The position numbers and the translations under genes were made by a program. Shown piece by piece: positions 50,295 to 59,711 of a stretch of DNA of 64,000 nucleotides. This stretch comes from Aminobacter anthyllidis (lineage in GTDB: Bacteria; Pseudomonadota; Alphaproteobacteria; Rhizobiales; Rhizobiaceae): contig NZ_JAFLWW010000002.1 in NCBI RefSeq assembly GCF_018555685.1, positions 310,001-374,000 on the forward strand, given 5' to 3'. Every line of letters begins with the position of its first letter. Within the stretch, counting starts at the first letter, position 1. The notes beneath the pieces are model-generated. The model ran no database searches and was not told the DNA's origin. It saw nothing but the letters and a program-made list of their open reading frames with translations.

Positions 50295-50723
50295 ATGACG
50301 GCCTCGATAGACACAATCCGCGACGACTTCTCATTCCTCGAAGAATGGGAGGACCGCTATCGCTATGTCATCGAGCTCGGTGAAGCGCTTCCAACCTTTC
50401 CTGAAAGTGCCCAGAGTGACACCAACAAGGTGCAAGGCTGCGTCAGCCAGGTCTGGCTGGTGACCCATCTTGGCGAAGGCGCCGACCCGGCCATCCGATT
50501 CGAGGGCTATTCCGACGCCCATATCGTGCGCGGGCTCGTTGCCATCATGCTTGCGCTGTTCTCAGGCCATCGTGCCAGCGAGATCATGGCGATCGACGCC
50601 GAAGCTACCCTGAAGGAGCTTGGCCTCAACGAGCATCTGTCGCCGCAACGCGCAAACGGCCTGCGTTCGATGGTCAAGCGCATCAAGCGCGACGCCGAGG
50701 CGGCGCTCCACCAGATCGCCTAA
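50295..50723 (+). CDS. sufE: SufE family sulphur acceptor
   Basis: 142 residues, the normal SufE length. DDFSFLEEWEDRYRYVIELG at the start, then KVQGCVSQVWLV with the sulphur-accepting Cys, and AIMLALFSGHRASEI. SufE takes persulphide from the cysteine desulphurase SufS for iron-sulphur cluster assembly; sufS is not in this window. The frame is open further upstream, but the ATG at 50295 starts the conserved domain. Convergent with the DUF6456 gene. Confidence 0.92.
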   Translation: MTASIDTIRDDFSFLEEWEDRYRYVIELGEALPTFPESAQSDTNKVQGCVSQVWLVTHLGEGADPAIRFEGYSDAHIVRGLVAIMLALFSGHRASEIMAIDAEATLKELGLNEHLSPQRANGLRSMVKRIKRDAEAALHQIA

Positions 50724-50730
50724 CTTCAGG

Positions 50731-51537
50731 TCAGCCCAATCTGGGACGATAGTCCTCAGCCCCCCAATGCAGCACCTTGCGGTCACGGCGAACGCCAACG
50801 CCAGGATTGTAGTGGCGTGCCAGCACGCCAAGTGCCGACTTGAGCATGACCTTCGCCGACCGGACCGGCCAGCCGCGCTCGGCCTCGACCAGTTCCAGCC
50901 CCTTGAGGAAACAGCAGACGTCGATCAGCACGCCCGACAGCTCCGGCCCGACCGCATCGATCGCCATGTCCACGCGTTGCCGTGCGGCGATCGCAGCATC
51001 GGTCAGGTCGACCAGCCCGCCGCCGGCGCCACGCTTTCCCGACGACACGCTCGCCACCCAGTTTGCGCCCATGCGTGGCATGATCTGGCCACGCGTGTAG
51101 TCGGAGCGTAGCCGTTCACCGGCGACGAACTCATCATGGCTCAGAAACGGGTCACCTGCCTTGGTCTTGCGTCGCACGAGTTGGCTGAGCGGCGATTCCG
51201 CCAGATTGATCAGCGCGGCATGCTGCCCTGACGCAGTGTCGATGATGACAGTGTCCAGTTCGCGGTGCTGCCGCTGGAATGCTTCGGTCGTGCTCGCCTC
51301 ACGCCGCGCGGCCGCCTGCCCTTCCGGTGACAGCCGCACAGTCCGCAAATCGCGGCTGACCAGACCTTCGCGGGCAAGAGCCGCTAGAGAAGCCGCATCG
51401 ACGCCAATCCGCTCGCCCTTGTCGTTTTCGAGCAAGATCTTGCCACCGTCGGCAGCCGGTTCGCATTGGGCGGGCCCCTTTGCCAACAGCCTGAACACGC
51501 GCTTGCGTAGCTTTTCGTCGACCACATCGTTGCTCAT
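50731..51537 (-). CDS. DUF6456 domain protein, possible DNA-binding
   Basis: 268 residues. An N-terminal winged-helix-like region (KRVFRLLAKGPAQCE, SLAALAREGLVSRDLRTVRLS) precedes the DUF6456 domain: FLSHDEFVAGERLRSDYTRG, LVDLTDAAIAARQRVDMAID, ELSGVLIDVCCFLKGLELVE and ALGVLARHYNPG. Rhizobiales-specific, unknown role. ATG 51537 follows the upstream gene's TGA by one base, so it is coupled to the DnaA-domain-like gene. Confidence 0.85.
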   Translation of the reverse strand: MSNDVVDEKLRKRVFRLLAKGPAQCEPAADGGKILLENDKGERIGVDAASLAALAREGLVSRDLRTVRLSPEGQAAARREASTTEAFQRQHRELDTVIIDTASGQHAALINLAESPLSQLVRRKTKAGDPFLSHDEFVAGERLRSDYTRGQIMPRMGANWVASVSSGKRGAGGGLVDLTDAAIAARQRVDMAIDAVGPELSGVLIDVCCFLKGLELVEAERGWPVRSAKVMLKSALGVLARHYNPGVGVRRDRKVLHWGAEDYRPRLG

Positions 51538-51538
51538 C

Positions 51539-51964
51539 TCAACGCTCCAGCCTGTCGCGAAACGCCGCAATCGCCACGCGCTCGGCAAGGGCGACGATCC
51601 GGTCGAAGTCGGCGTCATCGCGCAGGTCCTCCACCGTATGGCAGGCATAAAGCACCGTCGTGCGGTCGCGCCCGAAACCGCGGCCGACGTCGCTCATGGA
51701 AAAGCGAAGAACGACATGGGCAACATACATGGCAATCTGCCTGAGGCGGCTGATGTCGTTGCTGGTTCGGCCAAGCCGGCGAAGCTCCTTGCTTGGCACG
51801 CCAAACAGTGCCGCCATCAAATCGATCATCGCGTCGCAGCGCTCCACAACCTCGTCGCGCCGCATTTCGGCAAGCAGCTCAAATGACGAACGTTCATCCT
51901 TGGCAGCAGCTTCGCGCGCCTCGTTTTGCCGTTTCACCAGTATTGCCGACGTGGATCCCACCAA
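51539..51964 (-). CDS. Stand-alone DnaA domain IV-like helix-turn-helix protein
   Basis: 141 residues. ELRRLGRTSNDISRLRQIAMYVAHVVLR with MSDVGRGFGRDRTTVLYACHTVEDL resembles the DNA-binding domain IV of DnaA (the GRDRTTVLYA segment corresponds to the DnaA-box recognition signature). There is no AAA+ domain. Such short paralogues are common in Rhizobiales and may compete for DnaA boxes or act as regulators. Start is probably TTG 51964, with AAAGGA 6 bases upstream; GTG 51961 is an alternative. Coupled to DUF6456. Confidence 0.82.
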   Translation of the reverse strand: MVGSTSAILVKRQNEAREAAAKDERSSFELLAEMRRDEVVERCDAMIDLMAALFGVPSKELRRLGRTSNDISRLRQIAMYVAHVVLRFSMSDVGRGFGRDRTTVLYACHTVEDLRDDADFDRIVALAERVAIAAFRDRLER

Positions 51965-52054
51965 ACTCGTTCCTTTTCAAAAATAGGAATAAGTTCTTAT
52001 ACCCATGGCGCCGCTGGGTGTGAACAAAAAATGAACGCTCCGGCAACGACAGTA

Positions 52055-52066
52055 ATTTCAACACAC
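52055..52066. repeat. ATTTCAACACAC, first copy of a 12-base repeat
   Basis: Identical to 53147-53158. This copy lies in the AT-rich divergent region (51965-52178) between the DnaA-domain-like gene and a hypothetical gene, and is followed by TGAAAT, giving an ATTTCA/TGAAAT dyad. A candidate regulator site. Confidence 0.4.
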
Positions 52067-52178
52067 TGAAATCATTTGATCTTTTATTTTTCCGCACGGA
52101 AATCTCGGTGCGGTTTTTCCCCACCCTGAAAACCGCCCGCATCATTGCCCGATCAGAGACACAGCAGGCAGGATCGCG

Positions 52179-52535
52179 ATGCGGGATTTTTCAGGGGAAA
52201 TTGCAGCGTTCAGAAGAGAAAAGCTGACCGAGTTCACCGATGCCAGGCAAAGAGCAGCGTTGCAGCTCTGCTGCGGGATCGAGCTTTCGAGTGCATTGTC
52301 GGGAGGGCCGGCACCGACATTGGCCCTGCTGAAGCGCCTCGAGCGGGCAATTGAACGAGAGCGGCTCAGAGGCGTCAATCGCCACTGGAGCTACGACCTC
52401 AATCGCCACATCGCGCTCAAGCAGGTGCGCGACCGGCTGAAGGGCGTGTTTCCCGGCCAGCCGGGAAGGCTGTCGCTGCGGCCGCGCCGTATCAGGCCAA
52501 AACGCAATGCGGCGCCCGAAGGCGCCGCTCGCTGA
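52179..52535 (+). CDS. Hypothetical basic protein, 118 aa
   Basis: Soluble and Arg-rich (pI clearly basic), mostly helical: FSGEIAAFRREKLTEFTDAR, QLCCGIELSSALS, KRLERAIERERLRGVNRHWS, IALKQVRDRLKG and a disordered basic tail. Basic and helical enough to bind nucleic acid, but no family is recognised. AGGA precedes the ATG at 52179. A GC-rich hairpin overlaps its last codons. Confidence 0.6.
   Translation: MRDFSGEIAAFRREKLTEFTDARQRAALQLCCGIELSSALSGGPAPTLALLKRLERAIERERLRGVNRHWSYDLNRHIALKQVRDRLKGVFPGQPGRLSLRPRRIRPKRNAAPEGAAR
52509..52528. terminator. GC hairpin between convergent genes
   Basis: GCGGCGCC-CGAA-GGCGCCGC, a perfect 8-bp stem with a stable CGAA loop, inside the last codons of the 118-aa gene and 24 bases past the mucR stop. 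On the minus strand ATTGCGTTTT follows. Likely terminates mucR. Confidence 0.55.
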
Positions 52536-52552
52536 ATATCTATCGACGGGCG

Positions 52553-52978
52553 TTACTTGGCCTTGCGCTTGCGGCCCAGGCCCATCTTCTTGGCGAGCTG
52601 CGAGCGCGCAGCCGCGTAGTTGGGCGCCACCATCGGATAGCTGGCGTCCAGGCCCCACTTCTCGCGATACTGGTCCGGCGTCATGTTGTAGTGCGTCATC
52701 AAGTGACGCTTCAGAGATTTGAACTTCTTACCATCTTCAAGGCAGATGATGTAGTCGTCATGCACCGAGCGCTTGGGATTGACTGCCGGCTTCTGCTTGT
52801 CGGCAGGCGGCGTCTCGGCAACGTTGCCAACGCGGCCTAGGGCTGCGTGGACATCTGCGATCAGGCCCGGAAGTTCTCCCACCGGAACTGGATTGTTGCT
52901 GACATAGGCGGCCACCACATCGGCGGTCAACTCGATCAGCGTGTCGTTGTTGGTTGCAGGCGTTTCGGAAGTATCCAT
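52553..52978 (-). CDS. mucR: Ros/MucR family transcriptional regulator
   Basis: 141 residues. N-terminal [34 protein letters not shown] (in parts: [18 protein letters not shown]) for oligomerisation, then the prokaryotic zinc finger: Cys in [20 protein letters not shown] with His residues of RHLMTH, and [19 protein letters not shown]. MucR binds AT-rich DNA and controls exopolysaccharide, motility and virulence or symbiosis genes. Start at 52978 begins the conserved MDTSE; the frame is open further up. The upstream 266 bases are AT-rich, fitting autoregulation. Confidence 0.93.
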   Translation of the reverse strand: MDTSETPATNNDTLIELTADVVAAYVSNNPVPVGELPGLIADVHAALGRVGNVAETPPADKQKPAVNPKRSVHDDYIICLEDGKKFKSLKRHLMTHYNMTPDQYREKWGLDASYPMVAPNYAAARSQLAKKMGLGRKRKAK

Positions 52979-53146
52979 ATGCTTAGGCCCCAATGTGACT
53001 GGATGTTTTTTTGCCCGATGTTGCGACCGGGATGCGGTGCGTTCTTGTATCGCAAATTGCCTTTGCGACTCGCACTCCATCACTTTAATGAGCCTGTCGA
53101 CAGAACAAGTCAATTCACTATTCTTTGTGAACTACAATAACAATGA

Positions 53147-53158
53147 TTTCAACACACC
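53147..53158. repeat. ATTTCAACACAC, second copy
   Basis: Exact copy of 52055-52066, located in the AT-rich region about 170 bases upstream of mucR. Repetition of a 12-mer in the two intergenic regions that flank mucR and its neighbour suggests a shared regulator. Confidence 0.4.
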
Positions 53159-53244
53159 TCTAACAAATGAACCTTTTTGATACGCTATCGTTATCGAGTG
53201 AGATCAAGTTGGACAACGCTGAAAGTTGTCCCATGGGGTCATTG

Positions 53245-53619
53245 TCAACGATCAGCAGCAAACGGGCCGTTCTTCTTTGATGCTGTCGCCGTTTCAGCCA
53301 AATCGTCGCTCACAGAGCCTTGCCACATGCGATAACCCGCCGAATAAGCCGCTTTGGCAAGCAAATGAGCAGAGATTGGCGCGGTCAACAGAAAGAAGAC
53401 GACTCCCGCCAGCGCGCGTAATGTTGTGGCGAATTCGCCGATATGCACAGCAAGCGCAATCAACATCAGACAAGATCCCAAAGTGCCAGCCTTCGAGGCA
53501 GCGTGCATGCGCGTATAGACGTCAGGAAGGCGCAACAACCCAATAGACGCGGTCAGTGCAAACAACGCGCCGATCACAATGAGAACTCCGGCCAGATAGT
53601 CGCCGATACCGTCGATCAT
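53245..53619 (-). CDS. mnhG: Mrp cation/proton antiporter subunit G
   Basis: 124 residues, three membrane helices; [20 protein letters not shown] with [18 protein letters not shown] is the MnhG/PhaG signature. C-terminal tail is polar. Last gene of the seven-gene operon; its ATG overlaps the mnhF stop by four bases. Confidence 0.95.
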   Translation of the reverse strand: MIDGIGDYLAGVLIVIGALFALTASIGLLRLPDVYTRMHAASKAGTLGSCLMLIALAVHIGEFATTLRALAGVVFFLLTAPISAHLLAKAAYSAGYRMWQGSVSDDLAETATASKKNGPFAADR

Positions 53620-53933
53620 GGCCTCTCCTTCTCGGCCTCTTCTTTGTTGCCATCGACACCGCCGCTCATCACAAAACGTGCAAATGCAACGGTAGCCAGG
53701 AAGCCAACAAGACCGAGCGCAATGGCGACATCGACATATAATGTGAAGCCGGAACGCACCCCGAGCACGGCAATAAAGCCGATAGCAACGGCAACAAGCA
53801 TGTCGAGCGCCAGTATCCGGTCCGGCAATGACGGCCCCTTCAGTACGCGCACCACCACCAGCAGAAACGAGATGGTGAGCACACCGAGCGCGAAGATCGT
53901 GCAGATGTTGAGGAAAGCAGTTCCAGACATCAT
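53616..53933 (-). CDS. mnhF: Mrp cation/proton antiporter subunit F
   Basis: 105 residues, three membrane helices; [20 protein letters not shown] is the conserved MnhF core. C-terminus is charged ([10 protein letters not shown]). ATGA overlaps with both neighbours show tight translational coupling in the operon. Confidence 0.95.
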   Translation of the reverse strand: MMSGTAFLNICTIFALGVLTISFLLVVVRVLKGPSLPDRILALDMLVAVAIGFIAVLGVRSGFTLYVDVAIALGLVGFLATVAFARFVMSGGVDGNKEEAEKERP

Positions 53934-54403
53934 CTGAATGCCTCCAGTATTCTGCGCTCGAACCCTTGGCTGATGTCGCGGCGCGCCTGTTCAATATCTG
54001 AGCAATCCATTCCGTGGACGAACAGGGTGCGACGGTCATCGGAGACGTCGACCGACAATGTACCAGGCGTCAGAGTGATCAGATTGGCGAGCAATGTGAT
54101 CTCGAAATCCCGATCAACCTTCAAAGGATAGGCAAAGATACCCGGCTTGATGTCCATGCGTGGCGATAGCACCAGCTTCGCGACCTTGAAGGCTGAGAGA
54201 ACAAGTTCCTTGATGAACAATGCTATGAGCAAAAGCAACGCTACGGGGCGAATGACAGCCTTGGTGGCTTGAAGCTGCTCGCGCACCAGGAACAAGACGA
54301 CCCAGCCGATCGCAAATCCAAAGGCCAGATTGGGGACCGAGTAGCTTCCCGAGATGGCGACCCAGACCAGGGCCAGTATCAGTTCGTTGCGAAACGGGAT
54401 CAT
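53930..54403 (-). CDS. mnhE: Mrp cation/proton antiporter subunit E
   Basis: 157 residues. N-terminal membrane helices (about 5-45 and 52-72), then the soluble MnhE domain: [20 protein letters not shown] and LFVHGMD. Begins [14 protein letters not shown] at an ATG overlapping the mnhD stop by four bases. Confidence 0.95.
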   Translation of the reverse strand: MIPFRNELILALVWVAISGSYSVPNLAFGFAIGWVVLFLVREQLQATKAVIRPVALLLLIALFIKELVLSAFKVAKLVLSPRMDIKPGIFAYPLKVDRDFEITLLANLITLTPGTLSVDVSDDRRTLFVHGMDCSDIEQARRDISQGFERRILEAFR

Positions 54404-55962
54404 GATCCAATTCCCGCCGGAAAGACTGCATGTACATAGGCCGATGCGTCGAGCAACCCGCTGGCGGCGGTCGTCGCGATTCGAATGAATGGCTCTGGTG
54501 CAATCCCCATCGCAAGCATCGCCAAGACAAGAACCACAAGGGCTGTACAACCCAGCGCCGACAGCGCGCCTGCGGTCGTCGTCTGGTCACCTGATACCTC
54601 GACGCGCCAGAAAGCCAGGATGAACACACGGCCGAGCGCGATGGTCGCCAGGAAGCCACTCAGCAGGATGGCTGCCGCGATCTGCCATGCGCCGACATCG
54701 AGCGCAGCCCGCACCAGCATCACCTTGGGCCAAAGCCCCGAGCCGGGCGGCAGGCCGGCCACTGCCAGCGAGACGATGAAGGCCAGGCCGGCAAGAATTG
54801 GGCTTGCGCCATAAAGCCCAGACAGCCTGTGCAGTGAAAAGCTTCCGCCACGCTGGCGCATCAGACCGCCGAGCAAGTAGAGCGCGGACAATGCAAGCAT
54901 CGAATGCAGCGCGTAGAATATTGCCCCTGACAGCCCACCGCTGCTGCCGAGCGCGATGCCGGCAAGCATGATGCCGACGCCCGAAATGACGAGGAACCCG
55001 GCGATCCTGCGGATGTCGGATTGTGCCAAGGCGCCAAGCGCGCCGATCAGCATCGTTGCAACCGCCACCCAGCCAATGACGCCAGCCAGTACCAGCCGCT
55101 CGGCGGCGAAGATCATCACCAGCGTACGCAGCAGCGCGTAGATGCCAACCTTGGTCAAAAGGCCGCCAAACAGCGCGCCGGTGATGACAGGCGGCGTGTG
55201 GTACGAGGCCGGTAGCCAAAAATTGAGCGGAAAGGCCGCCGCCTTCATGCTGAAGGCGAGCAGATAGAGCGTGGCCAGCGTCATCAGCGGGGCGGCCTCG
55301 CCGATCTGCCCTGCCTTGGTGGCAAGGTCCGCCATGTTCAGCGTGCCGAAGGTTCCGTAGAGATAGCCGGTGGCGATCAGGAACAGCGTCGTGCCGACCA
55401 GGTTGAGGATTGCATACTTGGTGGCGCCGTCAATCTGCGCCTTTTCCGATCCCAGGATGAGCAAGCCGAAGGACGAGATCAGGAACACTTCGAACCAGAC
55501 ATAGAGGTTGAACATGTCGCCGGTCAGGAAGGCGCCGCTGACGCCTGCCATCATCAACATCAGGAATGGATAAAAGCCGTAGCGTCGGCCGGTCGCATCG
55601 ACGTCGCGCACCGAATAGGCGCAGCAGACGAGCGCCACTATGGATGCCGTCAGCGAGAAAGCGGCGCCCAGCGCATCGACGGTGAAGGAGATGCCGAACG
55701 GCGGCAGCCAACTGCCCATGGTCATCGAGACCGGGCCCTTGTCCAGCACCATCCGCAGCAACAGGCCATTCGTGCCAGCCATGGCCGCCAGTACAACAAG
55801 CGCCAGCAACGCATGCCAGCGAACGTTGTGCCGGATCATCAGCAGCACAGCACCCGCAACGATCGGCAGCAACACCGGGGCTATGACAAGCCAGTCGGCC
55901 GCCGCAATCGGCCCGGCAATCATCGCTGCGGTCCTGTCGACGACCTCGCCTTGCACAGCCAT
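54400..55962 (-). CDS. mnhD: Mrp cation/proton antiporter subunit D
   Basis: 520 residues, about 14 membrane helices, homologous to complex I NuoM/N. FYPFLMLMMAGVSGAFLTGD, FNLYVWFEVFLISSFGL (conserved Glu of the proton path), MKAAAFPLNFWLPASYHTPP (Lys in helix 7) are visible. The ATG at 55962 lies 5 bases after the mnhC stop; a later ATG at 55923 (MIAGPIAAADW) has an AGGA site and may be used instead. Confidence 0.94.
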   Translation of the reverse strand: MAVQGEVVDRTAAMIAGPIAAADWLVIAPVLLPIVAGAVLLMIRHNVRWHALLALVVLAAMAGTNGLLLRMVLDKGPVSMTMGSWLPPFGISFTVDALGAAFSLTASIVALVCCAYSVRDVDATGRRYGFYPFLMLMMAGVSGAFLTGDMFNLYVWFEVFLISSFGLLILGSEKAQIDGATKYAILNLVGTTLFLIATGYLYGTFGTLNMADLATKAGQIGEAAPLMTLATLYLLAFSMKAAAFPLNFWLPASYHTPPVITGALFGGLLTKVGIYALLRTLVMIFAAERLVLAGVIGWVAVATMLIGALGALAQSDIRRIAGFLVISGVGIMLAGIALGSSGGLSGAIFYALHSMLALSALYLLGGLMRQRGGSFSLHRLSGLYGASPILAGLAFIVSLAVAGLPPGSGLWPKVMLVRAALDVGAWQIAAAILLSGFLATIALGRVFILAFWRVEVSGDQTTTAGALSALGCTALVVLVLAMLAMGIAPEPFIRIATTAASGLLDASAYVHAVFPAGIGS

Positions 55963-55966
55963 TCGC

Positions 55967-56344
55967 TCAGTACCCCATCGGCGGCAGGCCGTCGTCGGCC
56001 GGTTCGGCAACTCGCATGCCGTCGGTGTCGTCGGTGCCGATCTCCTGGTAGGCGCGATAGGCAAGCACCAGCAGGAAAGCGAAGAACGAAAACGAGATGA
56101 CGATGGCTGTCAGGATCAGCGCCTGTGGCAATGGGTTGGCCACGGCACCTGCCGGCACGTCGAGACCTTCGGCGATGATCGGCGGCACCTCGCGCATGAT
56201 CCGGCCATTGGTGAAGATCAGCAGATTGACGGCGTTGCCGAACAAAACGACGCCGAGCAGGATGCGGATGATGTGCCGCGACAGCATCAGGTAAATGCTG
56301 GCAGCGAAGAACAGGCCGACAAGGATTGCGAAGACGGCTTCCAT
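55967..56344 (-). CDS. mnhC: Mrp cation/proton antiporter subunit C
   Basis: 125 residues, NuoK-like with three membrane helices: [26 protein letters not shown]-type helix with IRILLGVVLFGNAVNLLIF, and ANPLPQALILTAIVISFSFF, which holds the conserved PQALxLTAIVI motif. Start overlaps the mnhB stop by one base (TGATG). Confidence 0.95.
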   Translation of the reverse strand: MEAVFAILVGLFFAASIYLMLSRHIIRILLGVVLFGNAVNLLIFTNGRIMREVPPIIAEGLDVPAGAVANPLPQALILTAIVISFSFFAFLLVLAYRAYQEIGTDDTDGMRVAEPADDGLPPMGY

Positions 56345-56763
56345 CAATCGTGCTCCCGGTCTTCTAGGGCGAGCGCGATCGAGGTGAACGACCCGACCAC
56401 AACGAGATAGACGCCAATGTCGAAGACCATGACCGTTGACAGGTCGACGCTCATGCCAAAGAGGCTTGGCGCGCTCCACAAACCGGTCAGGAATGGCATT
56501 CCAAACAGCAGTGACGGTAACCCGGCAACAGCGGATGCAAACAGTCCAAACCCGGCAATCGCCATGGGATGGAAATAGAGCGCGCGCCTGACGGCCGGCA
56601 CGCCAAACGCAATGCCATGGATTGCGAAGGCCGAAGCCGCGATCAACCCGCCGGTGAACCCACCGCCTGGCTCGTTGTGGCCGCGCAACAGCACGAAGAC
56701 CGAAAACATCAGCATCAGGCAGGTAAGAAAGGGGGTCGCGGTCCTGAAGATCAGCGTCTGCAT
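56344..56763 (-). CDS. mnhB: Mrp cation/proton antiporter subunit B
   Basis: 139 residues, four membrane helices; [20 protein letters not shown] is the MnhB signature, and [11 protein letters not shown] the last helix. One base separates its ATG from the mnhA stop (TAG-C-ATG). Confidence 0.95.
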   Translation of the reverse strand: MQTLIFRTATPFLTCLMLMFSVFVLLRGHNEPGGGFTGGLIAASAFAIHGIAFGVPAVRRALYFHPMAIAGFGLFASAVAGLPSLLFGMPFLTGLWSAPSLFGMSVDLSTVMVFDIGVYLVVVGSFTSIALALEDREHD

Positions 56764-56764
56764 G

Positions 56765-59077
56765 CTACGCCTCCTCTGCCACTGTCGCGCGCACTTCCAC
56801 CTTCTTCGATCGGATGCGTACCAATGCCAGTATCGCCAGCCCCGTGACCATCACCACGGCGATCTCGCCTAGCGTGTCGAGGCCGCGAAAGTCGACGATA
56901 ATGACGTTCACGACGTTACGGCCATGGGCGATCGTCTTGGAGTAGGTGTTGAAGAACTGCGACAGCCGGTCGTCGAACGGCAGTTGCGTCACTTTCAGCA
57001 GCAGCAAGGCAAAGCCAGCGCCGCATGCTCCGGCAATCGCCATGTCCACCAGCTTCTGCCCGAACGGCCGGTGATCGGTCGGCGCAAGTCTGAGCCGCGT
57101 CATCACCAAAGCCAGGATCACCACCGACAGCGTCTCGACCATGAACTGGGTGAACGACAGGTCAGGCGCGCCAAACAGCATGTAGAGCAAGGCGACCGCA
57201 AAGCCCTGGATGCCGAGCGAAACGATAGCCGTGAGACGGCTGCGCGCGTGGACCACCGCCGCGACACCGATCACCGCTATGGCCAACACACCCCATTCAT
57301 AGAAGCGGAACTCCGGGATGCTTGGAATGGAAGGCAGTTCGTCAAACAGCATCATCGGCAACAACAGGGCCGCCGCCACCGCGATGAAGGTGACGGTCAT
57401 ATAGATGTCGAGACGGCCATTGTGGATGACACGGGTCAAGCCAGTCGCAAGGCGCAACAGTCCGCGCAGCGCCTGGTCAAAGCCCTGGTCCGGCCCCCAG
57501 CCTATCGTCTTAAGGACACCCACCATCGCCCCGCGCAGCCTGTCCAGCCCGAGATAGGCGGCGACACCCAGCGCAACCGTAAGGCCGGAAAGCAGCAGCG
57601 GCACGCCTAGGTGGGGAATTGTCGAGATGGTGACATCGACCGGGCTTCCAGCGACGGCACTGGCCGTAGGCGACGAGAAGAAACGGTGAATGATAGGCGA
57701 GACGAGTGCAGCGGCAAGCCCCGAGGCCCCGAGCACGACCGGCCCCAGCCACAGCGACATCGGCCCTTCATGTGCCGCCTTTGGCGCCTTTGCGGCAGCG
57801 CCCACGAAAGGTCGAAGCGCAACGGCAAAGCCGATGGCAAACATCAGCGCATTGCCACAGATGGCAACGACCAGCAACGCGGCCTGCCAGCCTTCGGGCG
57901 CACCAAGCGCGGCGTAAATCTCTTCCTTGGCAAGGAAGCCGAAGAACAACGGCAACCCGCCCATAGAAAGTGCCGCAAGCATTGCTGCGACGAAGGTGAC
58001 CGGCATGGCTTTGCGCAGGCCGCGCAACCCGGTGATGTCGCGCGTGCCCGTCTCATGGTCAATCAGGCCGGCGACCATGAACAGCGCGCCCTTGAACATC
58101 GAGTGCGCAATCAGATAGAGCGCCGCCGCTTCGATCGCCTTGTCGGAACCGAAGCCGGTCAGCATCACCAGGAGCCCAAGCGAGGCGACGGTGGTGTAGG
58201 CAAGCATCAGCTTGAGATCGGTCTGCCTGACAGCCAGCAGCGTGCCGACGGCCAGCGTGACGCCGCCGAACATCGGCAGGATCGTTTCCCAGGCTGCTGT
58301 GTCCCCCATGGCAGGATTGAGCCGCATCACCAGATAGACGCCTGCCTTCACCATGGTCGCCGAGTGCAGGTAGGCCGAAACCGGTGTCGGCGCCTCCATG
58401 GCGTTAGGCAGCCAGAAATGGAAGGGAAACTGCGCCGATTTGGTGAAAGCGCCACCCAGGACCAGTATGAGGGCAACGAGATAAAGCGGGCTGTTACGCA
58501 AGGCATCGCCGGCGGCGAGCAGGGATGAAAGCTCGTTCACACCGGTTGCCTGCGATATCACCAGCAGGCCGCCGAGCAGCGAAAGCCCCCCCAGGCCGGT
58601 CACCAGCAGCGCCTGCAACGCCGCACGCCGCGAGGCCTCCCGGCCATGATCGAAACCGATCAGCAGGAACGACGTTATCGACGTCAGTTCCCAATAGACG
58701 AACAGCATCAGGAAGGAATCCGAGACCACCAGCCCCAGCATCGCGCCCATGAACAGCAGGATGAACGAGAAAAACCGTCCCTGATGCGGGTGCCCTTTGA
58801 GATAGCCGCCGGAATAGATGACGATCAGAATACCGATACCCGAGATCAGCAGCGCAAAGGTCAGGGACAGGCCGTCGAGATACCAGGAAAAGCGCAGACC
58901 AAGGCTTGGCGCCCAGTCAAAGCCAGCTGAAACAGTAGCACCGGAGCCCACAATCCCGAGCATTCCGGCGAAATGCACGAACACAAGCAATGGAACCGCA
59001 GCAAGCACCCAGCCGGCATTGTGTTTCATCACGCGGGTCAGGAGCGGAGCGAAAAGCGCGCCGACAAATGGCAGCAT
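56765..59077 (-). CDS. mnhA: Mrp cation/proton antiporter subunit A
   Basis: 770 residues, about 20 membrane helices. The first 500 residues are NuoL-like: [56 protein letters not shown]; the rest is the DUF4040/MnhB-like part ending [20 protein letters not shown]. Exports Na+ or K+ in exchange for protons, important in pH and salt tolerance (PhaA in rhizobia). The only standard start is ATG 59077, but the frame is open 36 bases further with LTFLIL in front, so an upstream CTG at 59095 (AAGAGG before it) could be the true start. Confidence 0.95.
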   Translation of the reverse strand: MLPFVGALFAPLLTRVMKHNAGWVLAAVPLLVFVHFAGMLGIVGSGATVSAGFDWAPSLGLRFSWYLDGLSLTFALLISGIGILIVIYSGGYLKGHPHQGRFFSFILLFMGAMLGLVVSDSFLMLFVYWELTSITSFLLIGFDHGREASRRAALQALLVTGLGGLSLLGGLLVISQATGVNELSSLLAAGDALRNSPLYLVALILVLGGAFTKSAQFPFHFWLPNAMEAPTPVSAYLHSATMVKAGVYLVMRLNPAMGDTAAWETILPMFGGVTLAVGTLLAVRQTDLKLMLAYTTVASLGLLVMLTGFGSDKAIEAAALYLIAHSMFKGALFMVAGLIDHETGTRDITGLRGLRKAMPVTFVAAMLAALSMGGLPLFFGFLAKEEIYAALGAPEGWQAALLVVAICGNALMFAIGFAVALRPFVGAAAKAPKAAHEGPMSLWLGPVVLGASGLAAALVSPIIHRFFSSPTASAVAGSPVDVTISTIPHLGVPLLLSGLTVALGVAAYLGLDRLRGAMVGVLKTIGWGPDQGFDQALRGLLRLATGLTRVIHNGRLDIYMTVTFIAVAAALLLPMMLFDELPSIPSIPEFRFYEWGVLAIAVIGVAAVVHARSRLTAIVSLGIQGFAVALLYMLFGAPDLSFTQFMVETLSVVILALVMTRLRLAPTDHRPFGQKLVDMAIAGACGAGFALLLLKVTQLPFDDRLSQFFNTYSKTIAHGRNVVNVIIVDFRGLDTLGEIAVVMVTGLAILALVRIRSKKVEVRATVAEEA

Positions 59078-59237
59078 GAGGATAAGGAAGGTCAGCGTGC
59101 AGGCCCTCTTAACGTCTCACGTTATTACAGCTAGGGCATAGACTCCCTGCCACGTGGGGGCAACCCTGAACGGACCTTGTCAACGACAAGTGTCGGACTG
59201 GGTCGTCCTCGGGGAGCTGAGTGTGGTCAATATGCTG

Positions 59238-59600
59238 TCAATACGGCGTGATGTACTTGCCGTAGACCCAGCCGGTCACAAAATGTCCGTTCTGGGCAGG
59301 GTCATGCCAGACTTGGCACCAGCGATAGCGAACCTGCTGCTCCTGCTTCCAATCGGGCAGATGCGAAATGTTCAGCAGATCGATACCGCCGGTGCACTTG
59401 CCGGTCATCTGCAGCACCATGCCATTGGGATAGGCAGCCTGTTTCTGCGAACCGTTGGAAGGATATTTGCGGATGTTCAGCGTATCGCCAAACGGAACAT
59501 CGTTCACCTGCCAGGCGGCGAACGCCGCCGCATGGGATTGGCCGGCCAGCAGCCCAACAGTCGAGGCGACGACAAGTGCCGCGGTTACTTTCGTTAGCAT
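59238..59600 (-). CDS. Exported SH3-like domain protein
   Basis: 120 residues. Signal peptide (about 1-24, SHA), then a bacterial SH3-like domain: VNDVPFGDTLNIRKYPSNGS, LQMTGKCTGG, WCQVWHDPAQNGHFVTGWVYGKYI, with two Cys likely bonded. Periplasmic; such domains bind cell wall or sense envelope state. ATG 59600 is preferred to ATG 59606 because AAGGAG is 6 bases from the former and touches the latter. Confidence 0.82.
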   Translation of the reverse strand: MLTKVTAALVVASTVGLLAGQSHAAAFAAWQVNDVPFGDTLNIRKYPSNGSQKQAAYPNGMVLQMTGKCTGGIDLLNISHLPDWKQEQQVRYRWCQVWHDPAQNGHFVTGWVYGKYITPY

Positions 59601-59711
59601 GTTCATCTCCTTCCGGCAGGACCGGTCAATTGGAACGTTGACGAAACAATGCAACTCACCCCTTGAACCCGCCCTGATCGGCGTGTTCATTCGCCATTCA
59701 AGATTCATCCC

